A stretch of DNA of 24,462 bases from positions 1 through 24,462 of the forward strand of contig JAEYPA010000012.1 of assembly GCA_023411225.1 (NCBI GenBank), given 5' to 3'. Origin of the DNA: Bacillota bacterium. GTDB taxonomy: Bacteria > Bacillota > Clostridia > Lachnospirales > Lachnospiraceae. The position numbers were made by a program, and so were the translations under genes. The notes below the pieces were generated by a model. That model was given only the letters and a program-made list of their open reading frames with translations. It searched no databases and was not told the DNA's origin. Of this stretch, positions 1 to 6,784 are shown piece after piece. Position 1 is the first letter of the stretch. Each line of letters opens with the position of its first letter.

Positions 1-32
1 GCTATGAAACACCATTCTACAAGAAGGATTAG
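1..32 (+). CDS. C-terminal end of probable phage family A DNA polymerase (partial)
   Basis: Only the last nine whole codons are visible, reading YETPFYKKD before a TAG stop at 30-32. The frame enters at position 3, and bases 1-2 fit the end of a Gly codon. A C-terminus of the form GYxTxFYKKD is what I recall from family A DNA polymerases of Firmicute phages, and such a gene usually sits directly before the VapE-type primase-helicase. The stop lies 15 nt before the next start. Another frame (stop TGA at 49-51) is also open to the left edge, so the choice rests on the recognised C-terminal motif and the neighbour. Confidence 0.45.
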   Translation, partial: YETPFYKKD

Positions 33-47
33 AAGGGAGATTAATCA

Positions 48-2459
48 GTGAACACAGTGACCAATATAGAGGATATAAAGTTAAAACTTAAATATGATGG
101 TCAGGTGATTATTTCAACCGGAAAGAGCAGATTTGAGACCAGTTGGAAGAATCGTAAGATGTTATGGTCCAATCTTGTTACCAAGCTTAAAACTCCCGTT
201 GTAACACCGGAACTATATGCAGAATACAAGAAGATGAACAAGACAGATCAGGATAAGATTAAGGACGTTGGTGGATTTGTAGGTGGTGCATTAAAAGGCG
301 GTATCCGTAAGGCAGGTAGTGTCGACTGCAGACAGCTCCTTACACTGGACCTTGACTTCGCTCCAGCTGATTTCTTCGACCAATTAAGTATACTGGCTGA
401 TTATGGATGCTGTGTATACAGTACTCATAAGCACAGTCAGTCAACTCCTAGATTTAGACTACTTATTCCATTGGATAGAGAAGTTACCCCGGATGAGTAT
501 GAAGCAATCAGTCGCAAGGTGGCAAATGAAATTAGTATAGACTACTTTGATGATACGACCTACCAGCCAAGCAGATTGATGTACTGGCCTAGTGTCAGTT
601 CCGATGGTGAGTACTTCCATGATTATATAGATTTACCATTCCTTTCAGCTGATAGTGTACTGGCCAAGTATCCCGACTGGACAGATACCAGTTACTGGCC
701 AGAGAGTAGCCGGGCTTCAGGAATTAGGAAGAAACTTGCAGATAAGCAAGGTGATCCATATCTAAAAAATGGTTTAATCGGTGCTTTCTGCAGAACCTAT
801 ACAGTGCCGGAAGCTATTGAGAAGTATATACCGGATGCATACATAAAGTGTGAAGCCGCAGGCAGATATACATACAGCGGTGGATCCACAGCTGCAGGAC
901 TTGTCATCTATGAGGATGAGAAATTTGCTTATTCTAATCATGGTACAGACCCTGCAAGTGGGAAACTCTGCAATGCCTTCGATTTAGTCAGAATTCATAA
1001 ATTTGGTGATAAGGATGATGAGGTTGCAGCTGATACCACAGTAACCAAGCTCCCAAGTTATAAGGAAATGGTGGAGCTGGCAAGGTCAGATGATGCAGTA
1101 AGAATCACTCTTCATGAGGAGAAAAGGGAAAAGGCCAGAGAGGAATTTGCTGAGGCAGACGATACCTCCTGGGTTTCCAAGATTACCTATGATAAAGCCG
1201 GTAATGTGGAGAACACTTTGGCCAATCTTACTCTGATCCTGCGTAATGATCCTTTCCTTAAAGGTATTGTTTTTAATCAACTCAGTGATGGATTAGAGAT
1301 AACTACAGAAGTACCATGGAAGCATCCTAACCGATTTTGGAGAGAAGCAGATGATGCCCAGCTCATCGGGTATGTAGATGATAACTATGCGAACTTTTCT
1401 CAACGCAATTTTGATGTAGCAGTAACCAGGGTAACGGATGAGAGACAATATCACCCGATTAGAGAGTATCTGAATGACCTTCCTATCTGGGATGGTGTGA
1501 AGCGAGTAGATACACTCCTCATTGACTACCTGGGTGCTACTGATAATGAATATGTCAGAGCTGTTACTAGAAAGACCCTGTGTGCTGCCATTGCGAGGGT
1601 ATATAACCCCGGTGCTAAATTCGATACTATGATGGTTCTTAATGGCCCTCAGGGAATCGGTAAGAGTACGATACTTGCAAAGCTTGGTGGGGATTGGTTT
1701 TCAGACAGTTTGAACCTTAATGATACCAGAGATAAGACAGCAGCGGAAAAGCTCCAGGGTTATTGGATCATGGAGATAGGAGAGCTGGCAGGGCTCAGAA
1801 AGTCAGATACAGAAACACTGAAAGCTTTTCTCAGTAAGCAAACGGATATTTACCGGGCAGCCTTCGGGCGCAGAACCCAACAACACCCAAGGCAATGTGT
1901 CTTTATCGGTACCACAAATGCGGAGAATGGCTATTTAAGGGATACCACCGGTAACAGAAGATTCTGGCCGGTAAAGGTACCAGGTGGTGGACGTAAGCAG
2001 GCCTGGGCCATTACAAAGGACGAAGTAGCGCAGATTTGGGCAGAAGCCAAGGAACTGTATGAAACCGGGGAAAGCCTATTTCTTAGTAAGGAACTTTCGG
2101 AACTTGCAGAAGAGGAGCAAACAGATGCAATGGAGCGTGATGAGCGTGAAGGCATTGTATATGAATACCTCAATAAGCTTCTTCCGGAAGACTGGGAAAC
2201 GAAGGATATTTATGAGCGCAGGAATTATATCAATGATGAACTGATAGCACATGGCATTGTGAGAAGAAACAGAGTATGCATCCTGGAGATATGGTGTGAG
2301 TGTTTTGGTAAGGATAAAGGATCGCTTAAGCGTCAGGATAGTAATGAGATCGCTGCTATCATGAAACGAATGCTTGACTGGAGACCTATGAATAAATCCG
2401 GCAGATTTGGTGTTTATGGGGTAGCTAAAGGGTATGAAAGATGGCAGAAAAACATGTAA
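48..2459 (+). CDS. VapE/VirE-family primase-helicase
   Basis: This 803-residue protein probably primes and unwinds phage DNA at replication start. The N-terminal third looks like an archaeo-eukaryotic-type primase domain: a D101-L-D103 metal-binding motif is followed by a PRFRLLIPL stretch near residue 140. The C-terminal half is a VirE/VapE-type P-loop ATPase. Walker A is GPQGIGKS at residues 533-540, a Walker B-like WIMEIGEL lies near 573-580, and a TTGNRRFWPV arginine-finger/sensor segment lies near 630-640. The start is GTG at 48, preceded by GAAGGGAGA with good spacing. Full-length relatives of about 750-820 residues are common in clostridial phages. It follows the polymerase end and precedes an origin-like repeat array, which supports a role as replication initiator/helicase. 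The domain assignments are from motifs only. Confidence 0.9.
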   Translation: MNTVTNIEDIKLKLKYDGQVIISTGKSRFETSWKNRKMLWSNLVTKLKTPVVTPELYAEYKKMNKTDQDKIKDVGGFVGGALKGGIRKAGSVDCRQLLTLDLDFAPADFFDQLSILADYGCCVYSTHKHSQSTPRFRLLIPLDREVTPDEYEAISRKVANEISIDYFDDTTYQPSRLMYWPSVSSDGEYFHDYIDLPFLSADSVLAKYPDWTDTSYWPESSRASGIRKKLADKQGDPYLKNGLIGAFCRTYTVPEAIEKYIPDAYIKCEAAGRYTYSGGSTAAGLVIYEDEKFAYSNHGTDPASGKLCNAFDLVRIHKFGDKDDEVAADTTVTKLPSYKEMVELARSDDAVRITLHEEKREKAREEFAEADDTSWVSKITYDKAGNVENTLANLTLILRNDPFLKGIVFNQLSDGLEITTEVPWKHPNRFWREADDAQLIGYVDDNYANFSQRNFDVAVTRVTDERQYHPIREYLNDLPIWDGVKRVDTLLIDYLGATDNEYVRAVTRKTLCAAIARVYNPGAKFDTMMVLNGPQGIGKSTILAKLGGDWFSDSLNLNDTRDKTAAEKLQGYWIMEIGELAGLRKSDTETLKAFLSKQTDIYRAAFGRRTQQHPRQCVFIGTTNAENGYLRDTTGNRRFWPVKVPGGGRKQAWAITKDEVAQIWAEAKELYETGESLFLSKELSELAEEEQTDAMERDEREGIVYEYLNKLLPEDWETKDIYERRNYINDELIAHGIVRRNRVCILEIWCECFGKDKGSLKRQDSNEIAAIMKRMLDWRPMNKSGRFGVYGVAKGYERWQKNM

Positions 2460-2668
2460 CTAAGGGGTGTAACTAGGCTGTAACCAAGGTGTAACTAAGA
2501 AATTGGTTACAAAATAAATGTGTAACTAAGAAATTGGTTACAGTCTGGTTACAAAAGATAATTACAAGGCGAAAGCCTAATAAATAAAGTGTTACAATAT
2601 ACTTTTGTAACTATGTAACTAATAAAGATATATTATTTTAATTTATCAATATATTACCAAATATTCAC
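2452..2668 (+). other. Candidate phage replication origin: iteron-like array plus AT-rich stretch
   Basis: Between the primase-helicase and the nuclease gene there is no credible reading frame. Bases 2452-2620 carry about a dozen copies of GTAAC(T/C) or its reverse complement GGTTAC/GTTAC. A pure AT-rich run follows (about 2616-2665, with almost no G or C). Iterated short motifs beside an AT-rich unwinding element, next to the replicative helicase, are the standard layout of an iteron origin. A small GGC-GAAA-GCC hairpin sits at 2568-2577. The function is inferred; regulator-binding sites are the alternative. Confidence 0.5.
2489..2542 (+). repeat. 23-bp direct repeat, two copies, within GTAAC/GTTAC array
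   Basis: The segments 2489-2511 and 2520-2542 are identical over 23 bases, with a 31-base period (about three helical turns). Each unit is internally an inverted repeat, GTAAC followed by ten bases and GTTAC, so each could bind a dimeric protein. Degenerate single arms occur on both sides (GTAAC near 2455, 2469, 2480, 2606 and 2614; GTTAC near 2547 and 2591). Confidence 0.85.
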
Positions 2669-2688
2669 ATGAAACACGCATATTCGCC

Positions 2689-2708
2689 TATACGCGCGCG
2701 TGCGCATG
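2689..2708 (+). other. Alternating pyrimidine-purine tract (possible Z-DNA)
   Basis: Twenty bases alternate pyrimidine and purine without a break (TATACGCGCGCGTGCGCATG). This is a local GC island in a very AT-rich gap, 30 bases upstream of the nuclease start codon. It could adopt left-handed DNA under negative supercoiling, or form a GC-rich hairpin. No role is known. Confidence 0.6.
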
Positions 2709-2737
2709 AGGCTGTTAACAACAAGGGAGATGAGAGA

Positions 2738-3055
2738 ATGCAAAGAGAAGCCAAGATTGAGGAATGGCTTGTGAAACAGATAAAGGGGTTAGGGGGTATT
2801 GCTGACAAGTTTGTAAGCCCGGCTAATCCAGGTGTGCCTGACCGACTCATAGTGATGCCAGGTGGGAAAGTATATTTTGTAGAGCTGAAAACAGAGATAG
2901 GTAGATTATCTAATATTCAGAAGTGGCAGAGAGAACGCTATCTTGAGAGGAAAGCAGATGTGAGAGTTATCAAAGGAATGAATCAGGCTAAGGAATTCAT
3001 TAAGGAGTTGAGGGAATGCTATTCAAACCACATGGCTACCAACAGTACGCTATAA
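2738..3055 (+). CDS. VRR-NUC domain nuclease
   Basis: This 105-residue protein belongs to the VRR-NUC nucleases, PD-(D/E)XK-fold enzymes that phages use as stand-alone structure-specific or nicking nucleases. The core is visible: a GVPDR motif with D35, then E49-L-K51 of the ExK triad, followed by a Q-x-x-W-Q helix. The start at ATG 2738 is chosen over an in-frame ATG at 2669. It has AAGGGAGA at 2723-2730 with 7-nt spacing, and family members begin just before the (R/Q)EAKIE-type helix. The longer reading would translate the alternating CG tract. The 3' end overlaps the helicase gene by 40 nt, so the two are probably translationally coupled and act together in replication or recombination. 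Confidence 0.9.
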   Translation: MQREAKIEEWLVKQIKGLGGIADKFVSPANPGVPDRLIVMPGGKVYFVELKTEIGRLSNIQKWQRERYLERKADVRVIKGMNQAKEFIKELRECYSNHMATNSTL

Positions 3056-4386
3056 ACAGAATATTGGAGCTTCCCGCTGTGGGATTATTCCTAGACATGG
3101 GTTTGGGCAAAACAGTAGTAACTCTTACAGCCATCAATGACCTGATGTTTGACTGGTTCGAGGTACAGAAGGTATTAGTGATAGCCCCTAAACGGGTAGC
3201 AGAGGATACTTGGAGCCGAGAGACAGAAAAGTGGGATCACCTGCAGCACCTGAAAATATCCAAGGTACTGGGTACAGAACAGAACCGAATACTGGCACTT
3301 AAGGACAAAGCTGATATTTATGTGATCAACCGGGAGAATGTGAAATGGTTAGTGGATACTTGCAAAAACTGGACTTTTGATATGGTTGTGATAGATGAAC
3401 TCAGCAGTTTTAAAAGTAATAAGGCCCAGAGGTTCAAAGCCTTGAAAAGTATTTCACCACTTATAAATCGGATTGTGGGCCTTACTGGAACACCAACACC
3501 TAATGGGTTGTTGGATCTCTGGCCACAGATGTATTTATTGGATAGGGGCGAGCGATTAGGTAAAACACTTACCGGATATAGAGAAAGATATTTTACACCT
3601 GGAAGAAGAAACGGATACACGGTATTCAACTGGGATCCAAAGCCGGGAGCTGATGAAGCGATACATAAAAAGATCTCTGATATCTGTGTAAGCATGAGCG
3701 CTAAGGATTATCTGGAACTTCCGGAACGAATTAATAATGTGGTTGAGATTAGGATGAACAGCAAAGAGCAGGCGCTGTATGAGGAGTTCGAGAAGGAACA
3801 AATATTGCAACTAGAAGGAAGCGACATTGTAGCATTAGCAGCTGCAGCTGTCACAGGTAAATTGCTTCAGATGGCAAACGGTGCTGTCTATGATCAGGAC
3901 AAGCTGGCTATCCATCTTCATGACCGTAAGCTTGAAGCCCTAGAGGATATCTTGGAGTTTAACCAGGAGCCGGTATTGGTATTCTATAATTTCAAGCATG
4001 ACTATGACCGGTTAATGGATTACTTTAAGGAGCTCCACCCAGGGACCTTGAATGACAGTAAGGATATTAAAGACTGGAATGAAGGAAAGATAAGACTTCT
4101 TCTGTGTCATCCGGCAAGTGTAGGGCATGGATTAAACATACAGGCAGGCGGGCATATCATTGTTTGGTTTGGACTTACCTGGAGTCTAGAACTATATCAG
4201 CAGGCAAATGCGAGACTAGACAGACAGGGGCAGACTAAGAACGTGATTATCCATCACTTGGTAACTAAGGGAACTGTTGATGAGGATGTGATGAGTGCGT
4301 TGGAGCGTAAGTACTGTGGGCAGACAGCTTTACTGGAATCACTGAAAGCGAGGATAGCGGATGTTAAAAGGAGAGTTAAAACGTAA
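3016..4386 (+). CDS. SNF2-type DEAD/DEXH-box helicase
   Basis: This 456-residue superfamily 2 ATPase/translocase is a regular partner of VRR-NUC in phage replication cassettes. Motif I is DMGLGKT at residues 27-33, motif II is DELS at 127-130 and motif III is TGTP near 157-160. The C-terminal RecA-like lobe ends with the SNF2 motif VI pattern QxxARLDRQGQ at 396-406. The length is typical of phage SNF2 proteins lacking accessory domains. AAGGAG at 3002-3007 supports ATG 3016, inside the end of the nuclease gene. It probably remodels replication or recombination intermediates, but its exact substrate is not known. Confidence 0.92.
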   Translation: MLFKPHGYQQYAINRILELPAVGLFLDMGLGKTVVTLTAINDLMFDWFEVQKVLVIAPKRVAEDTWSRETEKWDHLQHLKISKVLGTEQNRILALKDKADIYVINRENVKWLVDTCKNWTFDMVVIDELSSFKSNKAQRFKALKSISPLINRIVGLTGTPTPNGLLDLWPQMYLLDRGERLGKTLTGYRERYFTPGRRNGYTVFNWDPKPGADEAIHKKISDICVSMSAKDYLELPERINNVVEIRMNSKEQALYEEFEKEQILQLEGSDIVALAAAAVTGKLLQMANGAVYDQDKLAIHLHDRKLEALEDILEFNQEPVLVFYNFKHDYDRLMDYFKELHPGTLNDSKDIKDWNEGKIRLLLCHPASVGHGLNIQAGGHIIVWFGLTWSLELYQQANARLDRQGQTKNVIIHHLVTKGTVDEDVMSALERKYCGQTALLESLKARIADVKRRVKT

Positions 4387-4543
4387 GCTAAATATTGGTA
4401 CCCATTATTGTGATATTTGCGGAGGCAAACTGGGTATGGGTGATCGGATTGATGAGAACTTTGAATACTCGAAAACCAAGCGAGGCGAAGTATGGGTCCA
4501 TACTTCCTGTTGGGATAAGTTATATGGAAAGGTGGGAAAGTAA
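4361..4543 (+). CDS. Small zinc-binding phage protein
   Basis: A 60-residue protein with a probable single zinc site: C17-x2-C20 in a CDICGGK knuckle and H47-x2-C50 in HTSC near the C-terminus. The pattern resembles a treble-clef or LIM-like ribbon. ATG 4361 overlaps the helicase end by 26 nt and has a modest GAGG upstream. A better-looking AAAGGAGAG lies inside the coding region with no usable start after it. The stop abuts the next ATG, so it belongs to the same operon. Function is unknown; DNA or protein binding is a guess from the zinc knuckle. Confidence 0.7.
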   Translation: MLKGELKRKLNIGTHYCDICGGKLGMGDRIDENFEYSKTKRGEVWVHTSCWDKLYGKVGK

Positions 4544-4753
4544 ATGAGCAGATATGAAGAATTATGTAGTGTAGATGGATTAGCAAACCTCATATATGAC
4601 ACCGACTATGACAGTGGACGTTCATGTTCAGAAAGTCCATTGAGAGTAAACGATGACTGCCCAGTTAATGAAGATGATATTTGTAAGGAAACATGTATTA
4701 AATGTATTAAGGCATGGTTGCAAGAGGAGGTAGACGGATGCCAGGAAGATTAA
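4544..4753 (+). CDS. Cysteine-rich hypothetical phage protein
   Basis: A 69-residue acidic protein that I do not recognise. It has six cysteines (one near residue 8, one at 28, one at 39, then a C-terminal cluster of the form C-x3-C-x2-C and a final Cys), compatible with a bound metal. The ATG directly follows the TAA of the previous gene and is preceded by AAAGGTGGG. Its 3' end overlaps the next gene by 16 nt. Similar short Cys-containing proteins are common in the early operon of clostridial phages, but no function can be given. Confidence 0.6.
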   Translation: MSRYEELCSVDGLANLIYDTDYDSGRSCSESPLRVNDDCPVNEDDICKETCIKCIKAWLQEEVDGCQED

Positions 4754-4998
4754 TTGATGCAGATAAGCTGAAAGATTCTTTAAAAGATATGCAAGCTAAT
4801 TGTATTAAAACTGAGATTAAAAGTATTATGCAAGAAATGATTGATGCGTTTTTCCCTGGCATAATTGACGAACAGCCAACTGCCTATGATGTGGACAATG
4901 TTTTATGCCAATTAAATGACATACTATGTGATGAGATTGATCAGCCGGTAGCTGATTGCGTTGCTGAGGCAGTACGTGGAGGTGGAGTGGATGGCTAA
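4738..4998 (+). CDS. Hypothetical phage protein beginning with RLIDADKL motif
   Basis: An 86-residue acidic protein. The opening MPGRLIDADKLKDSL and the later IIDEQPTAYDVD are a pairing I recall in many uncharacterised prophage proteins of gut clostridia (forms such as MRLIDADALxxxL and IDxxPTAYDV). The function is unknown. The start at ATG 4738 is chosen over an in-frame ATG at 4714, because AAGAGGAGG at 4722-4730 is placed 7 nt upstream. The 3' end overlaps an ATG at 4991 that begins the displaced 5' end of the following gene. Confidence 0.7.
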   Translation: MPGRLIDADKLKDSLKDMQANCIKTEIKSIMQEMIDAFFPGIIDEQPTAYDVDNVLCQLNDILCDEIDQPVADCVAEAVRGGGVDG

Positions 4999-5033
4999 GA
5001 TAACTTAAGGAACAGAAGCTTTACCTTGAAGCT
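4978..5033 (+). other. Stranded 5' end of the next gene (apparent 1-nt insertion)
   Basis: A strong ribosome binding site, GGAGGTGG at 4978-4985, precedes ATG 4991, but that frame stops at TAA 5006-5008 after MAKIT. If one T of 5005-5006 is skipped, the reading continues smoothly as MAKITKEQKLYLEAM and joins the ATG 5034 frame of the following gene. The upstream sequence in that frame is open back to 5004. So the natural start of the following gene was probably 4991, with a one-base gain shifting the frame. Confidence 0.65.
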
Positions 5034-5384
5034 ATGGAGCATGCCTTGAAGGTAGCCAAGGAGCAAGGAGTAGAAGAACTGGAAAAGGAAGTAAGGTATC
5101 GTTCTTCTAGGCCGGTACCGTTGAATGTTAGTGTTGCTGAATTAACTGCAGTTGCAAGAGGAAGAGCCAAGGAAGAATTAATGATGGTAGCTACGGCTAT
5201 GGCTGATACGATAGCCAATCATTTAAAGCTACCACCTAGCATAGTGTTGGATTACCTAAGAGCATTTAACAAGAGGGTTCAGGAGTTTCATGAGAATCCG
5301 GAACAGTATGAGGCGGTACAAAGTAAATTAGATAAGGATTTTGGAATGAATGAAGTATGTAGAAAGTTTAATGAGGAGGAATAA
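5034..5384 (+). CDS. Hypothetical phage protein, probably 5'-frameshifted
   Basis: The open frame from ATG 5034 encodes 116 residues, mostly helical and charged, with a QEFHENPEQYE segment near the end. I do not recognise a fold. No good ribosome binding site precedes 5034, while a strong one serves ATG 4991 in another frame; joining the two needs a +1 shift and would give about 130 residues. Translation may still occur by reinitiation 25 nt after the upstream stop. The stop is 3 nt before the next gene. The gene may be functional, attenuated, or a fresh pseudogene. Confidence 0.6.
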   Translation: MEHALKVAKEQGVEELEKEVRYRSSRPVPLNVSVAELTAVARGRAKEELMMVATAMADTIANHLKLPPSIVLDYLRAFNKRVQEFHENPEQYEAVQSKLDKDFGMNEVCRKFNEEE

Positions 5385-5387
5385 CTT

Positions 5388-6038
5388 ATGTATGAGAATC
5401 TATTAGATAAATCAAAGGAATTGGTAAATAAGATCTATGACAGTATGAACGTGATAGAACAATGTAATATAATGGCAGATAAGATTAAGGGGCTTCCAGT
5501 GTGCTTTGTAGGAGAAGATAGTGTAATAGACTTGGATAAAGTGATTAACGCTGACCAGATGAACGGTATTAGAGATGGTATCATCCTAACAATCCAGAAG
5601 AATGCAAAAGATGCAGAGAATTACCTTGCAGGTCTCACCGGAGCTAAGAATAAACCGGCTATCATTAATCAGGATTTTGAGGATGCAGTGAATGAGATGG
5701 TGGAGCAAGCTAAAGATAATGAAGTTGCGCAAAAGAAAGTTGAGTTGAATGTAAATGAAGTCAAGGAGCTATACATAAACAAAGATTATACCATTAAGCA
5801 ACTATGTGATCACTTCCATGTTGGGTCCATAAGGATGAGTAAGTTTATCAAGGAAAATGGTCTAGTGAAGAAAAGGACACTTTCTGTTATCAAAATTAGA
5901 GACATGTATACAAATATGGACATGACCTTGGAAGAGATAGCAAAAGAGTTAGGATATACGAAAGCAGAAATCTATGACTTTATGCATGAGAATGGAATCA
6001 GGAGGCCAGCGAAGAAAAACAAAGGGTTTCGAGACTGA
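5388..6038 (+). CDS. Phage protein with two C-terminal helix-turn-helix repeats
   Basis: A 216-residue protein. The N-terminal 110 residues are helical with no recognised domain. The C-terminal part holds two similar helix-turn-helix units, at about residues 125-160 (IKQLCDHFHVGSIRMSKFI) and 168-203 (LEEIAKELGYTKAEIYDFM). Each is followed by ENG(L/I) and a basic pair. Such tandem homeodomain-like HTH units suggest DNA binding. GAGGAGGA at 5373-5380 fixes ATG 5388. It lies between early genes and the late regulator, so it may be a transcription or packaging-related DNA-binding protein. The function is inferred only from the HTH pattern. Confidence 0.75.
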   Translation: MYENLLDKSKELVNKIYDSMNVIEQCNIMADKIKGLPVCFVGEDSVIDLDKVINADQMNGIRDGIILTIQKNAKDAENYLAGLTGAKNKPAIINQDFEDAVNEMVEQAKDNEVAQKKVELNVNEVKELYINKDYTIKQLCDHFHVGSIRMSKFIKENGLVKKRTLSVIKIRDMYTNMDMTLEEIAKELGYTKAEIYDFMHENGIRRPAKKNKGFRD

Positions 6039-6321
6039 GATAACAGCTAGGGAGATTAAAAAGATCGACCACACTGTAAGCCAGATTGAAGTTCTTGAGC
6101 ATAATAAGACCCAAGGTTATGTATATATGCCACAAGAGGATCCTACTTTCTTTAATGATCATGTACAAAGGACAGTTGATACACTAGGAAATTATAAAGT
6201 GTGCCCAGTATGTGGGAAGCAATTTTATATCCCATCTGATAGCTCCGTAAAGGCATGGGTATATAAGGTTAAAGATAAACCTGCATGTAGTTGGACTTGC
6301 AGTCGTAGAGGAAATCAGTGA
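5992..6321 (+). CDS. Zinc-ribbon phage protein
   Basis: A 109-residue protein with a C-terminal zinc ribbon, C71-x2-C74 (CPVCGKQF) and C99-x3-C103 (CSWTC). The basic start MESGGQRRKTKGF suggests nucleic-acid binding. Overlap with the preceding HTH gene is 47 nt in another frame. Which of several in-frame ATGs (5974, 5986, 5992) is used is uncertain, since none has a clear ribosome binding site. It precedes the late regulator by 16 nt. Proteins with this ribbon recur just before late regulators in clostridial phages, but no function has been assigned that I know of. Confidence 0.7.
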   Translation: MESGGQRRKTKGFETEITAREIKKIDHTVSQIEVLEHNKTQGYVYMPQEDPTFFNDHVQRTVDTLGNYKVCPVCGKQFYIPSDSSVKAWVYKVKDKPACSWTCSRRGNQ

Positions 6322-6337
6322 GAAAGGAGATGCTTGA

Positions 6338-6784
6338 TTGACCAAAGAGCAATTAGAACAATATGTGCCATTAAAGAGAGAAGTCGGACACCTGCAGGTA
6401 ACACTAGATAAGCTTAGAGACAAGGAGATACCTGTTGTGGCTGGTAAGGTAAAGGCATCTTCTAAGTACTTTCCCTTTACAGAGTACCGAGTGAATGTGC
6501 CGATTGAACAGCCTGAGATTGCTGATAGAATAAACAAGGTGTTTAAGCTTAAAGAGAAGAGATTGGATAAGTGCTCCAAGCTGATGCTTGAGATCGAGGA
6601 GTTTATAAGCAGCATAGAGGACAGCAACCTTAGACAGATATTTGAGTTAAGATACTTGGAGGGGAAGAAGCTGAGAGAAGTGGCTGACATTGTACATCTG
6701 GATCTAAGTACTGTATCTGTAAATATCACAAGATATCTAAAGTGTCAAACAAATCAAAAAAATCAATGGTATAATTTAAACTAG
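6338..6784 (+). CDS. DUF1492-like late transcription regulator (sigma-70 region 4-like HTH)
   Basis: A 148-residue protein with a helical N-terminus and a sigma-region-4-like C-terminus. The segment LRQIFELRYLEGKKLREVADIV at about 106-127, followed by a second helix DLSTVSVNITRYL, matches the DUF1492/ArpU/RinA type of phage regulators that activate late promoters. The start is TTG 6338, set by AAAGGAGA at 6323-6330; the ATG at 6330 runs into a stop within four codons. It is the last gene before a promoter-leader RNA region and the packaging genes, the usual place for a late activator. An extended -10 element lies inside its last codons. Confidence 0.8.
   Translation: MTKEQLEQYVPLKREVGHLQVTLDKLRDKEIPVVAGKVKASSKYFPFTEYRVNVPIEQPEIADRINKVFKLKEKRLDKCSKLMLEIEEFISSIEDSNLRQIFELRYLEGKKLREVADIVHLDLSTVSVNITRYLKCQTNQKNQWYNLN
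6767..6775 (+). promoter_or_regulatory. Extended -10 promoter (TGGTATAAT)
   Basis: TG at 6767-6768, one base, then a perfect TATAAT at 6770-6775, which is the extended -10 form. No convincing -35 hexamer sits at 16-18 bp, consistent with either extended -10 use or activator dependence. Transcription would start near 6782, exactly where the structured non-coding region begins. The element lies within the last codons of the late-regulator gene. It is a candidate late promoter. Confidence 0.45.

Noticed and set aside
2669..2737. N-terminal extension of the VRR-NUC gene from ATG 2669
   Set aside because: No ribosome binding site, translates the alternating CG tract, and family members start near ATG 2738, which has a strong AAGGGAGA.
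6184..6729. 181-residue minus-strand frame
   Set aside because: It overlaps the zinc-ribbon and late-regulator genes, which have ribosome binding sites and recognised motifs on the plus strand.
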